DNA of 64,000 bases from the NCBI GenBank assembly GCA_001695595.3, contig MBPM02000055.1, positions 496,001-560,000 of the forward strand, in the 5' to 3' direction. The position numbers were made by a program, and so were the translations under genes. Positions within the stretch are counted from its first letter, which is position 1; every line of letters begins with the position of its first letter. The notes beneath the pieces are model-generated. The model was not told the DNA's origin. It searched no databases and saw only the letters and a list, made by a program, of their open reading frames with translations. Of this stretch, positions 13,801 to 25,300 are shown one piece after another. Source of the stretch: Plasmopara viticola (lineage: Eukaryota > Oomycota > Peronosporomycetes > Peronosporales > Peronosporaceae).

Positions 13801-15124
13801 GCGCGTCAAAAGAATGCTTATACACTTCGTGGAGGCTCTATCGTGTTTGTGCATGTCTTGACCAATCGAAAGGACGTATCTGTGGCCATACAGCGTCTCA
13901 GCGCGTCAAAAGTTTGCTCATTGAATGCGTTGTGGCTCTATTGTGGTTGTGCATGTCTAAATCAATAGAAAGGAAGTATCTGTGGCCATACAGCGTCTCA
14001 GCGCGTCAAACGATTGCTCATTGACTGCGTTGTGGCTCTATTAGGTCTGTGAATGTCTAGACCGATAGACAGGACGTATCTGTGGCCATACAGCGTTTCA
14101 GCGTATGAAAAAGATGCATTTACACTGCGTTGTGGCTCTATTGCGACTGTGCATGTCTAGAGCACAAGAAAGGACGTATCTGGGGCCATACAGCGTCTCA
14201 GCGCTTCAAAAGAATGCTTACACACTTCGTTGGGGATCTATTGTGTTTGAGCATGTCTAGATCAATAAAAAGGACGTATTCGTGGCCATACAGCGTCTCA
14301 GCGTTTAATTAAATGCTTGTACACTGCGTTGTGGCTCTATTGCGTCTGTGCATGTCTAGACCAACAGAACGTATCTGTGGCCATTCAGCGTCTCAGCGGA
14401 TCAAAAGTGTGCTTTTACACTGCGTTGTGGCTTAACGACTTCTGTGCATGTCTAGACCGATAGAACGTATCTGTGGCCATACAGCGTCTCAGCGCGTCAA
14501 AAGAAAGCTTATTGACTGCGTTGTGGCTCTTTCACGTCTGTGCATGTCTAGACCGATAGAAAGGACGTATCTGTGGCCTTACAGCATCTCAGCGCTTCCA
14601 AAAAATGCTTAAACACCGCGTTGGGGCTCTATTGTGTCTGTGCATGTCTAAACCAATAGAAAGGACGTATCTGTGGCCATACAGCGTCTCAGCGCATCAA
14701 ATGAATACTTTTAGACAGCGTTGTTGCCCTATTACATATATGCATGTCTCAACCGATACAAAGGACGTATATGTGGCCATACATTGTTTCAGCGTTGAAA
14801 AAATGCGTGTACACTGCGTTGTGGCTCTATTGCATCTGTGCATGTCTAGACCAATAGAACGTATCTGTGGCCATACAGCGTCATAGTGCGTCAAAAGAAT
14901 GCTTATACACTGCGTTGTGGCTTAACGACTTCTGTGCATGTCTAGACCGATAGAACGTATCTGTGGCCATACAGCGTCTCAGCGCGTCAAAAGAAAGCTT
15001 ATTGACTGCGTTGTGGCTTTTTTACGTCTGTGCATGTCTAGACCGATAGAAAGGACGTATCTGTGGCCTTACAGCGTCTCTGCGCGTCAAAAGAATGCGT
15101 GTACACTGCGTTGTGGCTCTATTA
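10679..15124 (+). repeat. HOR B: three tandem copies of a 1482-bp, 15-monomer unit
   Basis: Units are 10679-12160, 12161-13642 and 13643-15124. Landmarks at 11166/12648/14130, 11641/13123/14605 and 11974/13456/14938 give the 1482-bp period. Fifteen monomers were counted; several have a 4-bp deletion (GATAGAACG for GATAGAAAGGACG), which explains the mean of 98.8 bp. Copies look identical. The first ~190 bp are also the end of the third HOR A unit, so this unit captured the edge of HOR A when it amplified. An internal ~490-bp repeat (ACGACTTCTG at 11471 and 11961) shows a 5-mer step inside it. Confidence 0.93.
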
Positions 15125-15201
15125 CGTCTGTGCATGTCTAGACCGATAGAAAGGACGTATCTGTGCCCATACATTGTCTCAGCGTTTTAAAAAAATGCGT
15201 G
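15125..15201 (+). repeat. Single linking monomer between HOR B and the 7.15-kb unit
   Basis: Ordinary forward satellite sequence. The first ~20 bases are shared with the start of each HOR B unit, and the sequence then diverges from HOR B at GATAGAAAGG (about 15145). Confidence 0.85.
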
Positions 15202-18130
15202 TACACTGCGTTGTGGCTCTATTGCGTCTGTGCATGTCTAGACCGATCGAAAGGACGTATCTGTGGCCATACAGTGTATCTGCGCGTCAAACGACTGCGT
15301 GTACACTGCGTTGTGGCTTAACGACGTCTGTGTATGTCTAGATCGATAGAAGGGACGAATCCGTGGCGATACAGCGTCTCAGCGCGTCAAAAGAATACAA
15401 ATATACTGAGTTGTGGCTCTGTTCCGTCTATTCATGTATAGATCGATAGAAAGGACGTATCTGTGGCCATACAGAGTCTCAGCGCTTCAAAAGGATGCTT
15501 ATCAAATGCGTTGTGGCTCTATTACGTCTGTGCATGTCTAGACCGATAGAAAGGACGTATCTGTGGCCATACAGCGTCTCAGCGCGTCAAAAGAATGCAT
15601 GTACACTGCGTTGTGGCTCTATTACGTCTGTGCATGTCTAGACCGATAGAAAGAAGGTTTCGGTGGCCTTACATCGTCTCAGCGCTGTAGAAGTATGCGT
15701 GTACACTGCGTTGTGCCTAACTACGTCTCTGCATGTCCAGACCGATAGCAAGGACGTATCTGTGGTCGTACATCGTCTTAGCGCTTCAAAAGAATGCGTG
15801 TACACTGCGTTGTGTCTTAACTACGTCTGTGCATTTCCAGACCGATAGAAAGGACGTATTTGTGGCCATACAGCGTCTCAGCTCCTCAAAAGAATGCATG
15901 TACACTGCGTTGTGGCTTAACTACGTCTGTGCATGTCTAGACCGATAGAAAGGACGTATCTGTGGCCATACTGTGTCTCAGCGCTTCAAAAGAACGCGTG
16001 TACACCGCGTTGTGGCTATATTGCGTCTGTGCTTGTCTAGCCCAATAGAAAGGACGCATCTGTGGCCATATAGCATCTCAGCGCGTCAAAGAAATGCTTA
16101 TAAACTGCGTTGTGGCTCTATTACGTCTGTGCATGTCCAGACCGATAGAAAGGACGTATCTGTCGCCGTACATCATCTCAGCGCTTAAAAACAATGCGTG
16201 TACACTGCGTTGTGTCTTAACTACGTCTGTGCATGTCAGGACCGATAGAAAGGACGTATCTGTGGCCATACATCGTCTCATTGCTGTAGAAGTATGCGTG
16301 TACACTGCGTTGTGCCTAACAACGTCTCTGCATGTCGAGACCGATAGCAAGGACGTATCTGTGGTCGTATATCGTCTTAGCGCTTCAAAAGAATTCGTGT
16401 ACACTGCGTTGTGGCTTAACTACGTCTGTGCATGTCTAGACCGATAGAAAGGACGTATTCGTGGCCATACAGCGTCTCAGCGCGTCAAAAAAAACTTATT
16501 CACTGCGATGTGGCTCTATTGCGTCTATGCATGTCAAAACCGATAGAAAGGAAGTATCTGTGGTCTTACAGCATCTCAGCGCTTCAAAAGAATGCTTATA
16601 CACTTCGTTGGGGATCTATTGTGTCTGTGCATGTCTAGTAAAATAGAAAGGACGTATCTGTGTCCATACAGGTCTTAGCCCGTCAAAAGAATGCTTTATC
16701 AGTGGGTTGTGACTCTATTTCGTCTGTGCATGTCTAGTTGATAAAAGGACGTATCTGTGGCCGTACAGTGTTTCAGGGCTTCAAAAGAATGCGTGTACAC
16801 TGCGTTGTGGCTTTACTACGTCTGTACATGTCAAGACCGATAGAAAGGACGTATCTGTGGCCATACAGCATCTCAGCGCGTCAAGAGAATGCTTATAAAC
16901 TGCGTTGTGGCTCTATTACGTCTGTGCATGTCCAGACCGATAGAAAGGACGTATCTGTCGCCGTACATCGTCTCAGCTCCTCAAAAGAATGCGTGTACAC
17001 TGCGTTGTGTCTTAACTACGTCTGTGCATGCCAGACCGATAGAAAGGACGTATTTGTGGCCATACAGCGTCTCAGCCCCTCAAAAGAATGCATGTACACT
17101 GCGTTGTGGCCTTAACTACGTCTGTGCATGTCTAGACCGATAGAAAGGACGTATCTGTGGCCATACAGTGTCTCAGCGCTTCCAGAAATTGCTTATACAC
17201 TGCGTTAAGGCTCTGTTACGTCTGTGCATGTCCAAACCGATAGAAAGGACGTATCTGTGGCCGTACATCGTCTCAGCTCTTCAAAAGAATGCGTGTACAC
17301 TGCGTTGTGGCTTAACTACGTCTGTACATGTTTAGACCGATAGAAAGGACGTATCTATGGTCATGCTGCGTCTCAGCGCGTGAAAAGAATGCGTGTACAC
17401 TGCGTTGTGGCTTAACTACGTCTGTGCATGTCTAGACCGATAGAAAAGACGTATCTGTTGCCATACAGCGTGTCAGCACGTCAAGAGAATGCTCATACAC
17501 TGCGTTGGGGCTCTTATGTCTTTGTGCATGTCAAGACCAATAGAAAGGATGTATCTGTGGCCATACAGCGTCTCAGCGCTTCAGAAGCATAAGAATGCAC
17601 TGTATTGTAGCTTGACTACGTCTGTGCATGTCTAGACCGATAGAAAGGACGTATCTGTGGTCATTCCGCGTCTCAGCGCGTCAAAAGATTGCTTGTACAC
17701 TGCGTTGTGGCTTAACTACATCTGTACATGTCTAGACCGATATAAAGGACGTATCTGTGGCTATACAGCGTCTCAGCCCCTTAAAAGAATGCTTTTCCCT
17801 GCGTTGGGGCTCTATTGTGTCTGTGCATGTCTAGACCAATTCAAAGGACGTATCTGTGGCCATACAGCGTCTCAGCGCTTCAAAAGAATGCTTATAAACT
17901 AAGTTGTGGCTTAACCACGTCTGTACATGTCCAGACCGATAGAAAGGACGTATCTGTGGCCATACGTCGTCTCAGCGCCTCAAAAGAATGCGTGTACACT
18001 GCATTGAGGCCTAACTTCGTCTGTGCATGTCTAGACAGATAGAAAGGACGTATCTGTGGCCTTACAGCGTATCAGCGCGTCAAACAAAAGCTTATGGACT
18101 GCGTTGAGGCTTAACTACGTCTGTGCATGT

Positions 18131-18190
18131 CTAGACCGATAGAAAGGACGTATCTGTGGCCATACAGCGTCTCAGCGCGTCAGTGTATGT
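18131..18190 (+). repeat. 60-bp truncated monomer
   Basis: Successive CTAGACCGATA landmarks are only 60 bp apart, because CAGCGCGTCA runs straight into GTGTATGTCTAG, so about 40 bp (A-run, GTGTACAC and TGCGTTGTGGC) are missing. The same defect is present in copy 2 at 25272-25331, so it predates the 7-kb duplication. Confidence 0.9.
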
Positions 18191-19164
18191 CTAGACCGAT
18201 AAAAAGGACGTATCTATGGCCATACAGCGTCTCAGCGCTTCAAACGAACGCGTGTACACCGCGTTGTGGCTTAACTACGTCTGTGCATGTCTTGACCGGA
18301 AGAAAGGACGTATCTGTGGCCGTACAGCTTCTCAGCGCATCAAAATAATGCTTTTACACTGAGTTGGTGCTCGATTGCGTCTCTGCATGTCTAGACCGAT
18401 AGAAAGGACGAATTTGGGGCCGTACAGCATCTCAGTGCTTCAAAGAATTCTTTTCACTGGGTTGTGGCTCTATTGTGTCTGTGCATGTCAAGACCAATAG
18501 AAAGAAGGTATCTTTGGCCATACAGCGTCTCAGCGCTTCAAAAGAATGCTTATACACTGCGTTTTGGTTAACTACAACTGTGCATATCTAGACCGATAGA
18601 AAGGACGGATCAGTAGCACTACAGCGTCTCAGCGCTTCCAAAGAATGCTCATACATTGCGTTGAGGCTGTATTGTGTTTGTGCACGTCTAGACCAATAGA
18701 TAGGACGTATCTGTGGCCATAAAGCGTCTCAGCGGATCAAAAGAGTGCTTTTACACTTCGTTGGGACTTAATTGTGTTTGTGCATGTCTAGACCAATAAA
18801 AGGATGTATCAGTGGCCATAAAGCGTCTCAGCGCGTGATAAGAATGCTTGTACACTGCGTTGTGGCTGTATTGTGCTTGTACATGTGTTGACTAATATAA
18901 AGGACGTATCTGTGGCCATACAGCGCTGAGCGATTCAAAGAATGCTTATACACTGCGTTGTGGCTCTATTGTGTCTGTGCATGTCAAGACCGATAGAAAG
19001 AACCTACCAGTGGCCATACAGCGTCTTAGCGCTTCAAACGTATGCTTATGCACTGTGTTGTGGCTCTATTGCGTCTGTGCATGTCTAGACCGATAGAAAG
19101 GACGTATCTGTAACAATTCAGCGTCTCAGCTCGTCAAAAGAATGCGTGTACACTGCGTTGTGGC

Positions 19165-19563
19165 TTAACTACGTCTTTGCATGTCTAGAACGATAGAAAG
19201 GACGTATCTGTATTCATTCAGCGTCTCAGCTCGTCAGACGAATGCGTGTACACTGCGTCGTGGCTTAATTACGTCCGTGCATGTCTAGACAGAAAAAAGG
19301 ACGTATCTTTGGCCATAGAGCGTCTCAGTTTGTCAAAAGAATGCGTGTACACTGCGTTGTGGCTTAACTACGTCTGTGCATGTCTAGACCGATAGAAAGG
19401 ACGTATCTGTGGTCATACAGCGTCTCAGCGCGTCAAACGAACGTGTGTAGACTGCGTCGTGGTTTAACTACGTCGGTGCATGTCTAGACCGATAGAAAGG
19501 ACGTATCAGTGGTCATACAGCGTCTCAGTGCTTCAAACGTATGCTTATACACTGCGTTGTTGC
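19165..19563 (+). repeat. Four-monomer block present only in copy 1
   Basis: These 399 bp have no counterpart in copy 2, where GTGGCT joins directly to CAACTACGTCTTCATG at about 26306. The loss is in monomer register, as expected from recombination between neighbouring monomers. Breakpoints are uncertain by the length of shared sequence. Confidence 0.82.
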
Positions 19564-19981
19564 TCAACTACGTCTTCATGTCTAGACCGATAGAAAGGAC
19601 GTATCTGTAACCATTCAGCGTCATAGCTCGTCAAAAATATGCGTGTACACTGCGTTGTGGCTTAACTACGTCTGTGCATGTCTAGACCGATAGAAAGGAC
19701 GTATCTGTGGCCATACAGCGTCTCAGCGCTTCAAAAGTAAGCATATACACTGCGTTGTGACTCTATTGCGTCTGTGCATATCTAGACCGATATAAAGGAC
19801 GTATCTGTAGTCATAAAGTCTCAGCGCTAAAAAAGAATGCTTATACACTGCGCTGGGGGTCAATTGCGTCTATGCATGTCCAGACCGTTATAAAAGACAT
19901 ATCTGTGGCCATACAGCGTCTCAGAGCTTTAAAAGAATGCTTGTACACTGCGTTGTGGCTTCACAACGTCTGTGCATGTCT

Positions 19982-21181
19982 GGACCAATAGAAAGGATGT
20001 ATCTGTGGCCGTACAGCGTCTCACCGCGTTAAAAGAATGCTTATACACTACGTTGTGGCTCTATTAAGTGTATGCATGTCTAGACCGGTTAAAAAGACGT
20101 ATTGGTGGCCGTACATCGTCTCAGCGTTTCAAAGAATGCTAGGTCACTGCGTTGTTGCTCTATTGCGTCTGCGCATATCTAGACCGATAAAAAGGACGTG
20201 TTCTTTGCCATACCGCGTCTCAGCGCTTCAAAGAAATGCTTATACACTGTGTTGTGGCTCAATTGCGTCTGTGCATGTCTAAACCATTAGAAAAGACGTA
20301 TCTGTGGCTATACAGCGTCTCAGCGCTTCAAAAAAATGTTTGTACACTGGGTTGTGGCTCTATTGTGTCTGTGCATGTCTAGACCAATAAAAAGAACGTA
20401 TCTGTGGCCATTCAGCGTTTCAGCGCTTAAAACGAATGCGTGTACACTGCATTGTGGCTCTATTGCGTATGTGCATGTTTAGATTGATAGAGAGAACGTA
20501 TCTGTGGCCATATAGCGTCTCAGCGCGTCAAAAGAATGCTTGTACACTGCGGTGTGGTTCTATTGTGTTTGTGCATGTCTATATCAATAGAAAGAATGTA
20601 TCTGTTGCCATACAGCTTCTCAGCGCTTTAATAGAATGCGTGTACACTGCGTTGTGGCTTAACTTTGTCTGTGCATGTCTAGACCGATTGAGAGGACGTA
20701 TCTGTTGCCATACAGCGTCGCAGCGCCTAAAGAGAATGCGTGTACACTGCGTTGTGGCTTGACTACGTCTGTGCGTGTCTAGACCGATGGAAAGAACATA
20801 TCTGTGGCCATACAGCATCTCAGCGCGTCAAGAGAATGCGTGTACACTGTGTTGTGGCTTAACTACGTCTGTGCATGTGTAGACCGATAGAAAAAACGTA
20901 TCTGTGGCCATAAAACGTCTCAGCGCTTCAAAAGAATGCTTGTACACTGCGTTGTTGCTCTATTGCTTCTGTGCATGTGTAGACCGATAGAAAGGACGTA
21001 TCTGCGGCCATATAGTGTCTCATCGCGTCAAGAAAATGCGTGTACGCTGCGTTGTGGCTTAACTTCGTCTGTGCATGTCTAGACCGATAGAAAGAACGTA
21101 TCTATGGTCATACAGCGTCTCAGCGCGTCAAAAGAATGGCGTGTACACCGCGTTGTAGTTCAAGTACGTCTGTGCATGTCT
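19982..21181 (+). repeat. Twelve-monomer block present only in copy 1
   Basis: Exactly 1200 bp are missing from copy 2, where the left flank ends ACGTCTGTGCATGTCT and joins AGACCTATAG at about 26727. The breakpoint lies in a ~16-bp block shared by both parents, next to the GTCTAGAC palindrome. Confidence 0.85.
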
Positions 21182-21713
21182 AGACCTATAGAAAGAACAT
21201 ATCCGTGGCCGTCCAGCGTCTCAGCGCGTCAAAATACAGCTTATACACTGCGTTGTGGCTTGACTACGTCTTTGCATGTCTAGAATGATAGAAAGAACTT
21301 ATCTGTGGTCATATAGCGTCTCAGTGCGTCAAACGAATGCGTGTACACTGCGTTGTGGCTTAACTACGTCTGTGCATGTCTAGCCCAATAAAAAAGACGT
21401 ATCTGTGGCCATACAGCGTCTCAGCGCGTCAAAAGAATGGCGTGTACACCGCGTTGTGGTTCAAGTACGTCTGTGCATGTCTAGACCGATAAAAAGGACG
21501 TATCTGTGGCCGTCCAGCGTCTCAGCGCGTTAAAATAAAGCTTATACACTGCGTTGTGGCTTGACTACGTCTTTGCATGTCTAGAATGATAGAAAGAACT
21601 TATCTGTGGTCATTTAGCGTCTTAGCGCGTCAAAAGAATGCGTGTACACTGCGTTGTGGCTTAACTACGTCTGTGCATGTCTAGACCGATAGAAAGGACG
21701 TATTCGTGGCCAT
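21114..21713 (+). repeat. Three-monomer (~300-bp) tandem duplication
   Basis: A monomer trio marked by AATGGCGTGTACACCGCG, GGCCGTCCAGCG and TCTAGAATGATAG occurs near 21131 and again near 21432, about 300 bp apart, with a few substitutions. A copy survives in the second large unit, but only with the part right of the 1200-bp deletion. Confidence 0.8.
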
Positions 21714-22351
21714 ACATCGTCTCAGCGCGTCAAACGAATGCGTGTACTCTGCGTTGTGGCTCTTTTGCGTCTGAGCATGTCAAGACCGATATAAAGAACG
21801 TATCTTTGGTCATATCGCGTCTCAGCGCGTCAAAAGAATGCGTGTACACTACGTTGTGGCTCAACTTTGTCTGTGAATGTATAGACCGATAGAAAGAACG
21901 TTTCTGTGGCCTTACGGAGTCCAGCGCTTCAAAAGAATGCTTATACACTGCGTTGTGGCTCTATTGCGTCTGTGCATGTCTAGACCGATAGCAAGGACGT
22001 ATCTGTAACCATTCAGCGTCTCAGCGCGTCAGACGAATGCGTGTACACTGTGTTACTAGGTTGTGGCTCTATTGTGTCTGTGCATGTTTTAACCGATACA
22101 AAGTACGTATCTGTGGCCATTCAGCGTCTCAGCGCGTCAAAAGAATGCTTATACACTGCGTTGGGGCTTTATTACGTCTGCGCATGTCTATATCAAAAGA
22201 GAAAAGATATCTGTTGCCATACAGCTTCTCAGTGCCTTAATAGAATGCGTGCACACTGCGGTGTGGCCTTACTTCGTCTGTGCACGTCTAGATCGATACA
22301 CAGGACGTATCTGTAGCCATACAGCGTCTCAGCGCTTCAAAACAATGCTTA

Positions 22352-25300
22352 TACACTGCGTTGTGGCTCTATTGCGTCTGTGCATGTCTAGACCGATCGA
22401 AAGGACGTATCTGTGGCCATACAGTGTATCAGCGCGTCAAACGACTGCGTGTACACTGCGTTGTGGCTTAACGACGTCTGTGTATGTCTAGATCGATAGA
22501 AGGGACGAATCCGTGGCGATACAGCGTCTCAGCGCGTCAAAAGAATACAAATATACTGAGTTGTGGCTCTGTTCCGTCTATTCATGTATAGATCGATAGA
22601 AAGGACGTATCTGTGGCCATACAGAGTCTCAGCGCTTCAAAAGGATGCTTATCAAATGCGTTGTGGCTCTATTACGTCTGTGCATGTCTAGACCGATAGA
22701 AAGGACGTATCTGTGGCCATACAGCGTCTCAGCGCGTCAAAAGAATGCATGTACACTGCGTTGTGGCTCTATTACGTCTGTGCATGTCTAGACCGATAGA
22801 AAGAAGGTTTCGGTGGCCTTACATCGTCTCAGCGCTGTAGAAGTATGCGTGTACACTGCGTTGTGCCTAACTACGTCTCTGCATGTCCAGACCGATAGCA
22901 AGGACGTATCTGTGGTCGTACATCGTCTTAGCGCTTCAAAAGAATGCGTGTACACTGCGTTGTGTCTTAACTACGTCTGTGCATTTCCAGACCGATAGAA
23001 AGGACGTATTTGTGGCCATACAGCGTCTCAGCTCCTCAAAAGAATGCATGTACACTGCGTTGTGGCTTAACTACGTCTGTGCATGTCTAGACCGATAGAA
23101 AGGACGTATCTGTGGCCATACAGTGTCTCAGCGCTTCAAAAGAACGCGTGTACACCGCGTTGTGGCTATATTGCGTCTGTGCATGTCTAGCCCAATAGAA
23201 AGGACGCATCTGTGGCCATATAGCATCTCAGCGCGTCAAAGAAATGCTTATAAACTGCGTTGTGGCTCTATTACGTCTGTGCATGTCCAGACCGATAGAA
23301 AGGACGTATCTGTCGCCGTACATCATCTCAGCGCTTAAAAACAATGCGTGTACACTGCGTTGTGTCTTAACTACGTCTGTGCATGTCAGGACCGATAGAA
23401 AGGACGTATCTGTGGCCATACATCGTCTCATTGCTGTAGAAGTATGCGTGTACACTGCGTTGTGCCTAACAACGTCTCTGCATGTCGAGACCGATAACAA
23501 GGACGTATCTGTGGTCGTACATCGTCTTAGCGCTTCAAAAGAATTCGTGTACACTGCGTTGTGGCTTAACTACGTCTGTGCATGTCTAGACCGATAGAAA
23601 GGACGTATTCGTGGCCATACAGCGTCTCAGCGCGTCAAAAAAAACTTATTCACTGCGATGTGGCTCTAATGCATGTCAAAACCGATAGAAAGGAAGTATC
23701 TGTGGTCTTACAGCATCTCAGCGCTTCAAAAGAATGCTTATACACTTCGTTGGGGATCTATTGTGTCTGTGCATGTCTAGTAAAATAGAAAGGACGTATC
23801 TGTGTCCATACAGGTCTTAGCCCGTCAAAAGAATGCTTTATCAGTGGGTTGTGACTCTATTTCGTCTGTGCATGTCGAGTTGATAAAAGGACGTATCTGT
23901 GGCCGTACAGTGTTTCAGGGCTTCAAAAGAATGCGTGTACACTGCGTTGTGGCTTTACTACGTCTGTACATGTCAAGACCGATAGAAAGGACGTATCTGT
24001 GGCCATACAGCATCTCAGCGCGTCAAGAGAATGCTTATAAACTGCGTTGTGGCTCTATTACGTCTGTGCATGTCCAGACCGATAGAAAGGACGTATCTAT
24101 CGCCGTACATCGTCTCAGCTCCTCAAAAGAATGCGTGTACACTGCGTTGTGTCTTAACTACGTCTGTGCATGCCAGACCGATAGAAAGGACGTATTTGTG
24201 GCCATACAGCGTCTCAGTCCCTCAAAAGAATGCATGTACACTGCGTTGTGGCTTAACTACGTCTGTGCATGTCTAGACCGATAGAAAGGACGTATCTGTG
24301 GCCATACAGTGTCTCAGCGCTTCCAGAAATTGCTTATACACTGCGTTAAGGCTCTGTTACGTCTGTGCATGTCCAAACCGATAGAAAGGACGTATCTGTG
24401 GCCGTACATCGTCTCAGCTCTTCAAAAGAATGCGTGTACACTGCGTTGTGGCTTAACTACGTCTGTACATGTTTAGACCGATAGAAAGGACGTATCTATG
24501 GTCATGCTGCGTCTCAGCGCGTGAAAAGAATGCGTGTACACTGCGTTGTGGCTTAACTACGTCTGTGCATGTCTAGACCGATAGAAAAGACGTATCTGTT
24601 GCCATACAGCGTGTCAGCACGTCAAGAGAATGCTCATACACTGCGTTGGGGCTCTTATGTCTTTGTGCATGTCAAGACCAATTGAAAGGATGTATCTGTG
24701 GCCATACAGCGTCTCAGCGCTTCAGAAGCATAAGAATGCACTGTATTGTAGCTTGACTACGTCTGTGCATGTCTAGACCGATAGAAAGGACGTATCTGTG
24801 GTCATTCCGCGTCTCAGCGCGTCAAAAGATTGCTTGTACACTGCGTTGTGGCTTAACTACATCTGTACATGTCTAGACCGATATAAAGGACGTATCTGTG
24901 GCTATACAGCGTCTCAGCCCCTTAAAAGAATGCTTTTCCCTGCGTTGGGGCTCTATTGTGTCTGTGCATGTCTAGACCAATTCAAAGGACGTATCTGTGG
25001 CCATACAGCGTCTCAGCGCTTCAAAAGAATGCTTATAAACTAAGTTGTGGCTTAACCACGTCTGTACATGTCCAGACCGATAGAAAGGACGTATCTGTGG
25101 CCATACGTCGTCTCAGCGCCTCAAAAGAATGCGTGTACACTGCGTTGAGGCCTAACTTCGTCTGTGCATGTCTAGACAGATAGAAAGGACGTATCTGTGG
25201 CCATACAGCGTATCAGCGCGTCAAACAAAAGCTTATGGACTGCGTTGAGGCTTAACTACGTCTGTGCATGTCTAGACCGATAGAAAGGACGTATCTGTGG

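Larger units (their letters stand above)
15202..22351 (+). repeat. Large tandem duplication, copy 1 (7150 bp)
   Basis: This block of about 72 monomers is followed directly by a second copy at 22352. Landmarks at 15663/22813, 15733/22883, 15973/23123 and 16094/23244 give an offset of exactly 7150. It contains a 60-bp monomer, an internal three-monomer (~300-bp) duplication near 21.13 and 21.43 kb, and a monomer with an extra ~7 bp (TTACTAG, near 22055). The part near 16.87-17.87 kb is related to 2.76-3.96 kb. Confidence 0.92.

Noticed and set aside
21150..21460. tRNA-like B box (GGTTCAAGTAC)
   Set aside because: It is a variant of TGGCTTAACTAC in two neighbouring monomers. No A box, cloverleaf or terminator is present.
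22045..22065. Target-site duplication or transposon footprint at the TTACTAG insertion
   Set aside because: The extra ~7 bp show no clear flanking duplication or terminal repeats and fit a small indel. It is shared with the second large copy near 27600 by duplication.
23802..24284. 160-codon frame, the longest in the window
   Set aside because: It consists of the same satellite peptide text and depends on a 1-bp difference near 24251 relative to the other copy, where the frame breaks. That is not what a conserved gene shows.
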